Assembly (NCBI GenBank): GCA_026120185.1
Contig: JANUWF010001190.1
Coordinates: 1,116,001-1,180,000 of the forward strand
Origin: Voacanga thouarsii
Taxonomy: Eukaryota; Streptophyta; Magnoliopsida; Gentianales; Apocynaceae
Length of the DNA: 64,000 nt
Direction: 5' to 3'
Made by a program: the position numbers and the translations under genes. The notes below the pieces were generated by a model that worked only from the letters and a program-made list of their open reading frames with translations, had not been told where the DNA came from and ran no database searches. This document shows positions 1 through 12,099 of this stretch, piece after piece (within the stretch, counting starts at the first letter, position 1; each line of letters begins with the position of its first letter).

Positions 1-583
1 GAGTATGCAACTTCAGAACCTTTTTTTCAGCTTTAACGTCATGGGCTTTCTTGAGCAGAAAAGGCACATAGGAGCTCAGAATCATCTCCTTGTGCTTCTT
101 ATCAAAAGTGAGTATGAAATAACGCTTCTCAAAGGCGAAATTTCTGTCATCAGAATCATCATCTGATACACCTTTGGATCCTTTTGCCCACTCCTCACAG
201 GTAAATCTCCAGTTAAGCTCAACCCCATTGTAAAAATCAACAACCTTTTCCGACTTGGCAAATTTGTAACTACAATTTGTTTCCGCCGGACGTTTGGTAA
301 TCTTGAGGCTGTCAGTGTTGGGGCTGATAATAGTGTGCAAATAAAGCTCAGAAGCCTGATAGACTTCATTGCTTGAGATTCCATCCCTTTCTTCAATAAT
401 CAGAGAGAAATCAGAGGTATTCGTTGGCCTAAAATACTGCCGGATGATGGTCCATACATAGTTTCGGAGTTGATGGGGTATGAGTTGATTTATCATGGTT
501 TGGAGCAGCATAATGGAAGCTGATACAGAGGCATAGGCTGAGAAAACTGAAGATAGTGAAGGAATGCCTACAGACGATGCCAT
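1..583 (-). CDS. BCS1-like AAA-ATPase, N-terminal part, cut by window edge
   Basis: An open frame runs from an ATG at 583 down to base 1 (194 codons, no stop, no intron needed). The N-terminus has a hydrophobic segment (about residues 8-35), followed by LIPHQLRNY and then the BCS1-N type region with SSNEVYQASELYL and SPNTDSLKITK. These correspond position by position to the three AAA-ATPase copies at 19687-53641, but the sequence is clearly more divergent. In the family this region anchors the protein in a membrane, and the AAA module follows; here that module lies outside the window. Plant members are membrane-bound AAA proteins, often stress-induced. The ATG at 583 is the first in frame and lies about 80 bp downstream of a TATA-like sequence. 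The family call is firm. The exact paralogue is not known. Confidence 0.85.
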   Translation of the reverse strand, partial: MASSVGIPSLSSVFSAYASVSASIMLLQTMINQLIPHQLRNYVWTIIRQYFRPTNTSDFSLIIEERDGISSNEVYQASELYLHTIISPNTDSLKITKRPAETNCSYKFAKSEKVVDFYNGVELNWRFTCEEWAKGSKGVSDDDSDDRNFAFEKRYFILTFDKKHKEMILSSYVPFLLKKAHDVKAEKKVLKLHT

Positions 584-660
584 GGCTAATGGCGAGGAAG
601 CTTCACAGAATAGCTAAAGGGCTTCTTCTTGGTTCCTTAGATGTGTGAGATGGGAGCAAA

Positions 661-672
661 CCTATATATAAA
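661..672 (-). promoter_or_regulatory. TATA-like element upstream of the left-edge AAA-ATPase
   Basis: On the minus strand this reads TTTATATATAGG, about 80 bp upstream of the ATG at 583. That is a plausible distance for a plant TATA box plus a short 5' UTR. No transcript data support it. Confidence 0.4.
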
Positions 673-1884
673 GTTTTACAGAGCCATGGTAGAACCAAAA
701 AAAAAAAAAAAGAAGCCAAAAGTCATTTCTTTTTGGAAAGCACCATACCATAATAAAATATAAAAAGTACTAAAAAAGATTTACTCTGCTTTAGGATTAC
801 CTTCTTCTACTTGAAGGGTATAAGTATATATATATTTATTTGAGATTGAAAATAGTTAAATATAATAAAAAAATATTAAAAGTATTGAATTATGTAGGAT
901 TAAAATGAATTAAAAAAAAAACAGTGTTATGAGTGTATAACAGAACACAAAAATTAAGTATTGATTTGGAAAGAAAATGATTGCTTCCCTCTTACAGTCT
1001 AAGGCACTCCAGAGATGAACAAGAACTGCTATAGGATGTACTAAAAAAGAGTGAATAATTTATTTTGTATTCTAATTTTAATTGGGTTAGAAATATTAAT
1101 TTTAATTACTTTTTGTATCACAATTCACAATTATTGAATGAACCTTATAAAGGTGTATAGTCTCAAAAACTTGTTAAAGATACTTGTTATTATTTTGTGA
1201 GTCTTTAATTGTATGACTATTTTGAGAGTCTTACTTTCATATTATATTTTGATTAATAAAGATCACTCATTTTCGTATTATATATAAATTCTCATAAATT
1301 CTCATATTTTATTTATTTTATTTTTTATAATTTGGTATTAAATTATTTAATTATTATCAAAACTCTTATTATTTATTAAAAAATATATTAAATTCTACAA
1401 AAAGTAAAAACATTCCTTTTTCATCTTGTCTTCTGTTTTTTATGCGTAGAAAATATTAAAAATTTTATAATATTATTTTATATAATATATTTTCCTATTA
1501 TTTGACCCCAACCAAACTCACAACTTGCGGTTGCCGTCCTTCAAAAAAAAAAAAAAATGCTTCTGTCTTGTAAACGAATCATCACAGAATTATTCAGCAA
1601 AAAAAAAAAAAAAAAGAATCATCACAGAATTAAATTATAAGGGATTGAAGATGTGGATAAGCTTGGCTGATGCTACATTATTATTATTGACCTTTTTGTA
1701 CAAAGAATTTTTAATTGGACTTTCTTGCGAATGAAGTCATTGCAGTGAACACAAAATGGAATTCCACTTCCTTTTCCTCGAAATTGTGGAGAAACAGTGT
1801 TGGAAGTCACTCTCACTCCAAGGGAGAGTTGTTACGTGTCAGTAGCCGATATGTTGGAGGATATTTTAAGATTTTGTAATTAGC

Positions 1885-2122
1885 CAATACTCCTTCTGTT
1901 CGCACTATAAATTATTTTTATGGTCTTTCAAAATTTTTAAAGAAATTTTAAAATTATTTTTATTTTTTGACCTTATTTATTATTCTCTTTCTCTTCTCCC
2001 TCTTTTTTTTGTGACGTTTAAATAGAATATTTTAATAAAAAAAAATATAAAGTCACCTTATTTTTAAGAATCTTAATATGCGTGAAATTAAGTCTAATGA
2101 TTATATTAAGGAATGGAGGAAG
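1885..2122. mobile_element. Stowaway-like MITE
   Basis: The ends resemble degenerate Stowaway termini: TACTCCTTCTGTTC at the left and a complementary GAATGGAGGAAGTA at the right. The interior is AT-rich and non-coding, about 240 bp. The TA at each end fits the TA target duplication of Tc1/mariner-type MITEs. The exact borders are approximate. Confidence 0.55.
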
Positions 2123-2169
2123 TAATTATTTTAATATAAATTTATTTAAAAGTAATAAAAATTATTAAA

Positions 2170-2531
2170 TATTCTTCCGTCCTAAATTATCTGAGTTATT
2201 TCTAACTTAGTTTTTGTTACAAATTATCTGTCTCGTTAGAAAATTACGATTTAACATATTAAAGTTGTTCATATTTAATAATATTTTATTTTCTAAAATA
2301 CTAAATAATTTATTTCTCAAGAAGTTGATCTCATTTAGATAACACGAGAGAGAAATAATTTGGAGTATATCAAAACTTTGAAATTTGAATACTTATTAAT
2401 AAATTGGGAGAGAATAAATTAAATTTTAAGGATAAAAATAAAAGTAAATATTTAATTAACTAAAAAATATACTTATCTTAATACCTGCATAATCGATTAA
2501 ATATGATAGATAATTTGAGACGGAAGGAGTA
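2170..2531. mobile_element. Stowaway-like MITE with clear terminal inverted repeats
   Basis: The left end is ATTCTTCCGTCCTAAATTAT. The right end (GATAATTTGAGACGGAAGGA, then GTATG) is its imperfect inverse complement. The element is about 360 bp, non-coding and AT-rich. The related end sequence GAGACGGAAGGGGTATG recurs near 3680, probably as a truncated relative. Confidence 0.65.
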
Positions 2532-4972
2532 TGTAGAGTTCAAATAAAATCCAAAAAAAATATATAATATATTGACAGTTCTTAAAAAAATAAAAATTAT
2601 TTAAACTAATACTATTACCTTTACTAAGAAAACGAGAAATCAAACTATAATTATAATGGTTAAGATTTGATGGTTTAAAAAATTACATATTTAGACTAAT
2701 TTGTGAGTTTTGAAGAGAGCATGAGAGGAGCTTTCTTTGATATTGTTTAGAAGTTTAATAAAGGGAATGCAAAAAAAAAAAAAATTTACTTATTCATAGT
2801 TTGGTGGACAAAGTAATGCACATGGTTGAAATGAGTTCTCTCCTCTCTTTCCAATTTTTTCTACTTATTTACAGAATACATTTTGGACTTGTTAGGCTCA
2901 ATTTTCCTCTCATATCTTTTTTTTTTTTAAAGTTTTTTTTAGTCTCTTCAAACTAAAAAAAAAAAGAAAAATCCTTTCCTCTTTTCTTCTCAATACGCAT
3001 TATAGAGTTTGAACGTTTCCTTTAAATAAAAAAAAGGAAAAAAGAAAAGGAAAAACAAGACTAACCTCGGTGACCTCATTCATGTCTGTGATGATGACGT
3101 ATAGAAAGTGACGGAATTTTACATGTCAGGTACCCGATTCGCGATGGTGAATGAGTCACTGCCGTGGTAGACTGGGGGAATCTCTTGACTACGTTACGTT
3201 CACCAAACATATCACTGTGGACTCCACCGGAGAATAATATGACGTCGTTTCTCGTCATCGTCCCGTCTTTCCTCAGCCGGCACGGTGAACCTGCCCGTTT
3301 GACAATAGTTGAATCCAGGAGGACGAATCCTTTTCTCCTTACTAAAAAGGAAAGTTTCGTAGATCCAAAAATAATATTATCTCTGTGACTTATTTATATA
3401 TCATAATTAATTATTTTATATAATTTTAAAAAAATTAATTAATATTTTAAATTTATATAATTTTATTTATATATTTTAAAAATATTCTTGAATTTAATAT
3501 TATCTACAATTATTTTCTTACTTTATTTGCTCAACTTTTTTCTAAAATTATTATACTTTCATTTTTCAAAACTATTTAACTAAAATGTATAATAGTAAAA
3601 TTAATATCAATGATACTTAAAATTTTTCAATGTGTCCAATAAAAAGGATATTAAAATTTTTCAATTATGACAGATAAATAGAGACGGAAGGGGTATGTAT
3701 TAAAAAATTATACAATATAATTTTTATTACATAAAATAATATAACTCTCAATACATATGATCTACATAAATTAGGTCTATATAAAAATTTTCATTCTTAA
3801 AACCTCAATCAAACATTCACTTCCCATCTTCTTCTTCCCCATTTCCTCTCTCGATCTGTCTTCCTCACTCTCATCCATGTATCCATTTACTCCTTCATTC
3901 TTTTTAAAAATATATTTTTTCCATTTTTTTTGGGACTAAAATACTTAGGGTTTAAGGTGTCTTCGTTACATGTCGATAGAATCTGTAACGGATGTGCCGT
4001 CAACTATGAGTATGGATTGGATCAGAGTCTGTTTAGTTGAGCTAAAAATTTAATAAAAAAAAAAAAAGGAGGGCAGGTCAAGGAGTAATAATGTTGTTAG
4101 AAATTTAAAATTGAAGAACAAATCATAAGAAAAAAATATATAATACTATAAATTTTATGAAATTTTTGAAGGTACAAAAAGTAAAAATTGCATATATTTT
4201 TAAATTTTTTTCTTTAAAAAAATATTTTGAAACTTTGAAGAGGGCAAACTACACCTGTAACTCTGCTCTTGGAGAGGAGTAAATGAATATGTAGTGGCTT
4301 GGTAAAATTAGGGAAGAGAGCAGGAAAGGGAATGAAAGGGATAATTAAAAATCGTTATCTTATAATATTAAAAAAAAATCAGAAATATACTATAAAACGC
4401 AAAATAGAATAAATTTTCTTAACTATAAGCAGATTGTCAAAGGAAAAAAAAATTGACCAAAGGAAGAAAGCAGAGAAAAATACCGCTTGTCAAAAAATTG
4501 CCTGGGTTAGTAAAATTGACCATTTATTACATTTTGCATTTTTTTTTCTCTCCTTCTTCAATAGACAGCCAAACCACTCTCATCACCACCTTAGCCTACT
4601 CCTCCACTCCGGCCAGCACCCAATAACCAGCAGATTCATTAAATTGGACGACACCAAATCAAATCAAATGAGCCCCTTTTCAATTGTCAATTTTAAAAAA
4701 ATTAACTTATTTCATTCATAAAGAGTTTGTAGTACGATTATTTTTAATTTTTTTAGTTCTTAGTTTTCTTTTTTAGTATAAATTTTAATTAGAAGAAATC
4801 ATTTTTATTGCACATAATTTAATAAAATATTATAAAAAGTAAATAAATATAGAGTTTAATTATTAATGAGAGAAAAAAATTACTATCTCTATTTCATAAT
4901 AAAAATCGTTTTAAACTTATGCATAAGAATTAAATGTTCATAAATTTTAGATAATTTTAAGGGTAATATTCA

Positions 4973-5213
4973 TACTACCTTCATTTCATAATATAAGTCG
5001 TTTTATATATATTTTTTTCACAATATAGGTACAAAGTTTTATAAAAATTTATTACTTTTTTTCATTTCTATCCCTTTTTGTAATTTCTATCTTTTCACTA
5101 ATTATGACTCAACTCACTCCGATTATCAAAGTTTTAAAATTGGCTAGAATTTATAGATCTTTAATTATAGTATCTAAGTCTAAAACAACTTATATTATGA
5201 AACGAATATAATA
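4973..5213. mobile_element. MITE with an AAGTCGTTTTA-type end, possibly nested
   Basis: The left end carries TTTCATAATATAAGTCGTTTTA. The right end carries TCTAAAACAACTTATATTATGAAAC, its imperfect inverse. A second left-type end lies just upstream (4882-4970) and shares an interior motif (AAATTTTAGATAATTTTAA) with the MITE at 18643-18930. One family member may have inserted into another here. Confidence 0.5.
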
Positions 5214-7513
5214 TTATAATTATATAATAATTTTTAAAAAATAAAAATAATTTAAATTTAAATTAAAAAATTACTTTCTAAATACAGTAAAAAGATTTCA
5301 TCTCCGTCTTGGTCACTTTGGTGCCCATTTACTAAAATTGTGACTTATTTTGCTTTTTCATCATTCTCAGCCTTTTTTGCACTTTGAGAAAATGGACTGC
5401 TCCTTCAATTCATCAAATCTAAAAACGTCTCACCATTTTAGTACAGGAGTTAATTGTATTTTTTTCTTAAATCGAAAATAATTCGTTAAGTAAACCGTTC
5501 AAAGGCTTATTTAAAATTTCGGAAGCAAATGATTGCCTTCGATTTTTCTTGGCACGGACCGTCTGTATTGAACCTCTTCCGGTGCCATTCTGTCAACCGA
5601 CACCTGGACCAAATTTCAAAATCTGCGGCGATCTCAATTCCTAATTGTTACCAAAGTTCACATCATTTTCTATCCATACATTCTCCACCAATAGAATCAC
5701 TTTTTTTTTTTATAATTTTTTATCATTGTGAGATGAAAGTCTCATGTACGATTTTGAATAATTGAAAGAAGTGGGGAATTGTCTTATGAAAGTCTTATGT
5801 ACGATTTTGAATGAGAGGAAGAAGTGGGGAATTCTATTTCCGACTCTGATTCTTTCACTTCAATCGTTGTTTTTCTTTCTGTAAATGAAACGCTATTGGA
5901 TCAAATGATAAAGACGTTGTTGAAAAAAAATGATTTTTTCAAATGAAATAAAAATTAGATTCATATAACGAGAGAAAGATTTCTCATTCTTTAATCGAAA
6001 AAATAAGACTTATATCTCAAAAAATCTAAATCTAAAACGTTAATGTAAAAATTTTAACACATTCCACTTGTATCGTGTTGAATATGGGCCCTCCTACTAC
6101 ATCGACTCATCACTTGTTGGGGATGGGTTGGTTTGGGGTCATTTGAAGCCAAAATAAAAAAATATTGCAAATCCATGGAATTGGTAGGTCCCTATTGCAA
6201 ACAAGAAAGTCAAGATTAAAGAATGCTTCTAATTCTGCTCCACATGACTTAGTTCAGATCAAACACAATACTTTTAGACCTTGTACCAAAAGGAACTGTG
6301 ATATGACACCACCCGTTTCATCACCGAAGTAAAGAATTACTATAAAACTATTCTTCTTATAAAAGTAATTCAATATATATTGCGATTCTAATTGCTTTAA
6401 TTAAGGATATACCGACCAGGAGGTGAATAGGGACAACCATTTCTCCTAGTATTTTCAAGAACTAGTGGAAGGAGGACTTGGAAATTGCTTCCAGCATAAA
6501 AGCATTTTAGGACCTCTTTATTATGAAGGAGGTCAAAAAGCCAATCTCATCGGAATCTTTCCTAAAGCTGCTTCCCCTAATTAATGAAGTCACTAAAAGA
6601 TTGTATTCAACAAACTACGCCTTTACCTTGTTAACGTATGCCTTTGAGCTTTACACGAAGACCATAATAGTTATATTGGCTTAAATTTTCCATCCCTTTC
6701 TTGATTGGAGCTCAATGCTTTTGACTATCAAGTATTTTAATTGTAACATACTGGGGATCCTCGTTGATAGGGGCGGACACAAGTGTATATATATTGAAGG
6801 AGATTTTTGACATTCCCCTTTACATCTTTTATATATATATTTATGTATTTATATATATATGTGTATATATATATCAAATTATATTTTAATCCTCCAAAAA
6901 ATTAAAAAGAATTCTAAATAATAATCTAATAGATAAAAATATAAAAATAAAATTCTTTAAAAGTAAATAAATCTAATATTTTTTAAAAAAATATTTTATT
7001 ACTAATATTAAATTTAAAAGCACAAAGTCAACAAATAATTAGTCCACAATAGTTCAAAATAAAAGTACATAACAAAATAATTTAAAAATAAAAAAAATCA
7101 AACCAATCATAAACAAAACAAAAATTCATATCAAGACTACAAAAGAATATTTTTTTAAAAAAAAGTGAATCCCATGTGACTAATTAATTTCTTCTGCAAT
7201 TCGACGAACTCAAAAAATACAAAGAAAAAAAAAACTTGATTTTTAGCCTCCCGTTATATAATCTTGCGTCTGCCCCCGCTCAATGAGAAAGCAAAAAACA
7301 GAACTTATTCCAGATAATCCAACATTAATCACGAATTACTCATGTACATGAACTAAACTACCAGCTAATATGTCCCAGTACTGGGGATGAAGTACAAAGT
7401 ACAATCTTTCCTCAATATAAAAGAGTGGATAATCGTTAAACAAGACGACAACATCCAAATCTAAGCATTTATCGACTCATCATAGACAACATTCAAAAAA
7501 GTTCATACAGCAA

Positions 7514-10500
7514 TCAATCCTTCCTCAGTTCCATGTATTCTTGTCGAGTTCCCTTTGCATTTAGAATCACAATTTCCAACTTGTCACCCTACAAAAACCG
7601 ATGACATGATAAACTTAGACAAAACTGGGCAGTATATAATCTACATAATTTTCAGAGAAATGCCAGAATCAAGCCTTGTAATTTATCAGAAACTCAACTT
7701 CCATTTGATGGAAGATAGGAGACAGATATCACTTAAAAGAGCCAAAATTCAGTATATTACTTGTGTATATTGAGAATTTTAATATTAGTATCAGAAGCAA
7801 TACCGAGATTTATCCAATGATCTAGCTTGCCTTTATTATGGGATGCTTCCTTTTTTATTCTTTTGAATGTATTTCAGCACTTCTATTATGCAATAGAATA
7901 AGACTCGTATAAATCTCTCTCTCTCTTCCTGCAAGCCAAATCTTGAATAAAGCTACAGGAATATCACATGGACGGATTTGAACATGATGTTCTCTTAGTA
8001 GCCATTTGAGACTTGTGCAATTTTCTGCAATCTGATTTTATAAAGATTGGAAGACTCCTCTCAAAATTTCTCTGTTCATGAATACGAAAGCTTTGATGCA
8101 CATAAGTGCTATATAGTTCCATAAACACCCAGGCTCCCTTGATAAAAGAAACTCTATTCACCACCACCTAAGCAACTCAATTAAAATGTTCCAAAATTTC
8201 TCTATTTGTGAATATGTAAGATTTGATGCACATAAGTGCTATATATAGTTCCATAAACACTCAAGCTCTCTTGATAAAAAGAGAATCTATTCACCACCAC
8301 CAAGCAACTCAATTAAAAATGTTACTTGGTCTATCATCAAGATTCACTTTTCATCTTCATGCATTGATTGTGCACTTATGTATTAAAAACTCTCTTTTTT
8401 CCTTTGTTTGTCCCCTGTATAGTAAGTACACCTTTTCTCTAACCCCTCCCCTCCAGGACATCCCCTAGCTCTCCCTTGCTTTTCTAGTTCAACAAGCCCC
8501 ACAAATGACAGTAAAACTTCAATGTAAATTTCTTTAGTTAACCTAATAAATACATGTTAAAACAACTTCTGATGTCTAAGTGCACAATTCTCACTTACAG
8601 GTGTTTCATAGTCTTTGCACTATTTTGTAAAGCTTACCCGACTTCATCTTCAATGACCAATGCCAGAGTGGTTTACAAAATCTACTCATATCCTACCCTA
8701 AATAGATACAAAACCATACAGATCCTTCTATTCTTTCAGCACACAGAATAGTCATAAACTAGTTTCAAGCCTGACACACTATCCAATAACTACAAAAACC
8801 TTCAGCTTTAACTACTTGGTTAATTTCATCAGACTATCCCAGTTATTTGCAATCACAATTAACTATTCCTCATTCATTAAGTTTCTTCCTTCTAGCAATA
8901 TCCTGCAATATGTCAGCCAAAATATTTGTAGCTTGTCTCCATATTGTCATTATTTTCTTATTTTGGGTTGAGGGGCAGAAAACATCAAATCTACCAACTT
9001 ATTCTGTGCCATAACTTTCAAAGCCTGGACAGTATAAAGAAAAGGGAAAAAGTTAAATGAGCATACGGTGTATATATCCCTCTCAGTTGCAGAAGCAAAA
9101 CAGGTCTTCACCAGGTCAATGGCTTCTGATTCAGAAAGTGGAGTAACAGCATCCTGCAAGGACATTGGTATATTTGTTAGACATGAAATAAATAATTGTT
9201 ATATACCTTCCTGTCATAACTAGATGACAAACCTTTGCAGGTAATAAGAGTGGGCTTGGTGACTTTAGCTGGTTGTCCAGAAAAGGCATGATCAACATAG
9301 AACCAGAACCTTGAGAACTATACCCAACCCTCTCATAGGATCCAACAGCATCATATGTGAAGACACACCCTTTTCCTGGAAATATTGAGAAAGGAATGAA
9401 GTCAATATATTTCTACCAAAAAATGAGACCCAGTAAAGTTCATTTTTGGCTGATATCACACCTTCGCTATCAAGACCTCCCAAAACATTAAAAGAATAGT
9501 ATGGGAAGAAGCGTTTGTAATAAAGGGTGTTGGAGAGTAGCTGGGCCATTGCCGGGCAGCTCATTTGTTTGTTGTGCTGATGCTGATAGATCTACAATTC
9601 ATCAAGAACAAACAGAAACATCACTTTTGGGGAAATTTTCCATTTTTCATTTCCACCAGTAAAAGTTCAGTTAAAATGCACTTCACACAAGGGAAACAGC
9701 TTCACCTGAACATGTACAAAATTTTCATGCACTGACAAAGAACAAATGCTGATAGATCTACAATTCATCAAGAACAAACAGAAACATCACTTTTGGGGAA
9801 ATTTTCCATTTTTCATTTCCACCAGTAAAAGTAGGTTAAAATGCACTTCACCAAAGGAAACAGCTTCACATGAACATGTACAAAATTTTCATACACTGAC
9901 AAAGACAACAGCTCATGCTCATTCTTAACTCGTTCTATTTCCTCAATGGCTATGCTAACTGCAGGCTTTTACATCTAATTAGAGCCTTAGTGTCTATGTA
10001 GAACACTACTATCTTGTAATGTAAAAGCCTGCAGTTAGCATCCAACAAGGATGATTTATGGCTGAGCAACCCAAATATTCTCTTGCTATTAGATTCAGTT
10101 CACTTGTAATAAAGGAAAATATATTATTCTTGTAACTTTACCGCGTGTCTGGCTGCCAAGAGCTTTTGCAATGCTCTTACATCGGCCTGAAAACCAGAAG
10201 AGGCCATGAAACACTTTTCTGCTCTGTAAAATCAAAAAGAACACTAGTTCAATCTACTAGCAATTCCAATGCTAGCGAAAGTGCACATGATAACTATAAT
10301 CCTAAAACGCTGCACTACCATATACCAGAAACATCATACGAAGTTAAAAATCTTTTCTTGAAAAGAAATTTTCCATAAAGACATTCAATTAAATAGGGAC
10401 ATCAGTACCACAAAGGTCCATCTAAACAAATAAATGAAAGCACACATACAATTTGGTGATTTTGGAGTAATCGCGAGTGAGAATGTTGTAGCCCGAAGAC

Positions 10501-10695
10501 ATTCGAGTATCGGCAGCGATAACGCAGTAATCTGCTCCGGCAATCGCTACACAAGTTCTGGATACACAAATACAACCAGCGTATAAGTCAATTACATCGG
10601 AGAACTACAGGGAAAAAATCGATGGAGTATCAAATTTTGAATTATTACCCTCCATTGTTGTCGTAAGGAGACCAGTTAGCCTGCTGTTTCGTCAT
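7514..10695 (-). CDS. PBF1: 20S proteasome subunit beta type-1 (beta-6), seven exons
   Basis: Join on the minus strand: 10695-10649, 10557-10450, 10223-10142, 9591-9462, 9375-9233, 9153-9067, 7588-7514. All introns are GT-AG and the total is 672 nt, giving 223 aa, the usual length of plant PBF1. Landmarks are [17 protein letters not shown] at the N-terminus, then [58 protein letters not shown] and [15 protein letters not shown], ending MELRKD. Beta-6 is a structural, non-proteolytic subunit of the 20S core beta ring, in cytosol and nucleus. The last exon is separated by a 1.48-kb intron. A closer in-frame extension of exon 6 into the intron (to about 8950) gives an unrelated tail and is not the real C-terminus. 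Intron 3 carries a tandem duplication that copies the exon 4 acceptor. Confidence 0.93.
8061..8322. repeat. tandem duplication (about 130 bp x 2) in PBF1 intron 6
   Basis: Unit 1 (8061-8190) and unit 2 (8191-8322) align nearly end to end. Both contain TTGATGCACATAAGTGCTAT, TTCCATAAACAC and TATTCACCACCACC, and both end in AACTCAATTAAAA. They differ by scattered substitutions and small indels, so the duplication is not recent. It lies wholly in the intron. Confidence 0.85.
9582..9916. repeat. PBF1: tandem duplication (about 167 bp x 2) spanning the PBF1 exon 4 splice acceptor
   Basis: Unit 1 starts at about 9582 and unit 2 at about 9749. Both begin TGCTGATAGATCTACAATTC and share long stretches such as GGGGAAATTTTCCATTTTTC and AACATGTACAAAATTTTCAT. 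On the minus strand each unit contains the acceptor TAG followed by ATCTATCAGCA, the first bases of exon 4. Only the copy at 9591 continues into the exon. The other, at about 9758, is a decoy acceptor inside intron 3. Confidence 0.88.
9952..10041. repeat. perfect 23-bp inverted repeat in PBF1 intron 3
   Basis: Positions 9952-9974 and 10019-10041 are exact reverse complements, with a 44-bp spacer. The core is CTGCAGGCTTTTACA. In the pre-mRNA this would form a strong 23-bp hairpin. It could be the remnant of a foldback element. No target duplication was obvious. Confidence 0.85.
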
Positions 10696-12099
10696 GCTGA
10701 TTCAAACGGAGAGCTCAGAGCAAGCTAGGTTAGGGCTCAGGAAGATTTTGATTCCGGAAGAGGAAGAGGACTGGGAATTTGAATTTTTGGATTTTTTTTT
10801 TCTTGGCCTCTATACAACTGTAGTATTATTATGAAATTTAGAACGCCGGTGATATATTTTGGTTAATATTTCATTTACACCCCTGAAGTCAGGATTCCCT
10901 GTCAATTGGGTATGTAACATTTTACATTTGACAATTGATGCCATCAATTATCAATTGTTCGGCCCGTATTATTCGTGCTGAATTTTAAGTGAACTCAGGC
11001 TTAATTTTTTAGTCCGAATTAAGTTCAAGTTGTGTTTAAACTTGACCAAACTCACTTCGTTTAAACTTGACTTGCTCATATTTTATATAAAAATATTTTT
11101 ATTGTATTAATATTATATTATATAAACTTAAATCTTTCCCCAAACTATATACAAACTCCTTACCCTCCACCTGAGATTCTAATTCTTAAATTTTGTTGTT
11201 TTATTAATTGTGTATTTTGTTACTTATTAGGTAAGAAACACTTCGATATTTTGTTAACTTTATAAAAAAAAAATTGTTATTTATATGTCTTTTGAATGAC
11301 TTTATTATTGTAGGCTTGATTGAAGAATATGTTTATGATTTTTTTTTAATTCTAATTAATTTGTAATGAAATAATGATGTAATTTTTTAAGTAAAAAAAT
11401 TGTAATTTAACAGATCTCACAATTTACAGTGAACTGAGCTTGGCCTTGATGTCTGTGAGTTATGTCAAGCCGAGCTCAAACCGAACTACTCATTTTTAGT
11501 TCAAATTGAGTTTAGATTTGACCAAACTTAACTCACATAATCCGATTGACTGCTCTAATTAATACTAATTGTTAAAAGGACTAATTGTTAAAAGGGCTAA
11601 GTCTAAAAACTCATCTACGATAGGGCTATTGACAAGTAGTTACTTGAACAATTGAAATTAACAATTAGTCTCCTATTTTGTATTCTTGTTCAAATAATTT
11701 ATATGAGGTTAAATTAGATAAGTAAAATTAGAAAAATTAATTTTAGAAAATTAAAAATCCTAGTATAACCTTAAAAAGGAGAGAGAAAGTAGCCAAGAGA
11801 TGAGAAAAGCTCTAGAATTCTAGAGTGAAAGAGGAAATAAACCTCGAATCAAAGGAGGGTTAGCGAGATCATGGCAGCAAATTATTGAGGACAGAAGGAA
11901 GGAAGGAGAGGAGAGGAGAGGAGGATAGGGAAAGGCAAATGATGTCAAATGGTGTAACGTTGTAAATTTCAGTTCCAAATATCATAATTATTACGATATT
12001 TTTCTAATTTCACATTAATTAAAAATTAAAATTAAAATTGTTTTTACCCAAAGCACCCCTTAGTAATTCAAAAAAAAATAAAAATAATAATAATTTTCG
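10696..12099. other. intergenic region between PBF1 and the minus-strand copia element
   Basis: I saw no coding sequence. The first part is the presumed PBF1 promoter and 5' UTR. The rest is AT-rich, with a repeated phrase (ACTAATTGTTAAAAG, twice near 11565-11600) and a purine-rich run at 11885-11935. Nothing else could be supported. Confidence 0.5.

Larger units (their letters stand above)
673..7513. other. gene-free AT-rich intergenic region
   Basis: I found no coding region I can support. Short ORFs (for example near 1525, 3164, 4434 and 5529) have low-complexity or unrecognisable translations. The stretch contains the MITE-like elements listed separately, several poly-A and poly-T runs, and a (TA)-rich patch near 6828-6875. 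A GC-richer island at about 3080-3330 stands out from its surroundings and is discussed in the findings. Confidence 0.6.

Noticed and set aside
82..396. 104-codon minus-strand ORF near the left edge
   Set aside because: It lies in a different frame from the AAA-ATPase frame that is open from 583 to 1 and shows family motifs.
8950..9165. ORF extending PBF1 exon 6 into a different C-terminus, and a GGAGACAAGCTACAAAT stretch nearby that resembles the last exon start
   Set aside because: The true last exon, GDKLEIVIL to MELRKD with a proper acceptor, is at 7514-7588 and gives exactly the family length. The nearer stretch has no AG acceptor and loses the frame at once.
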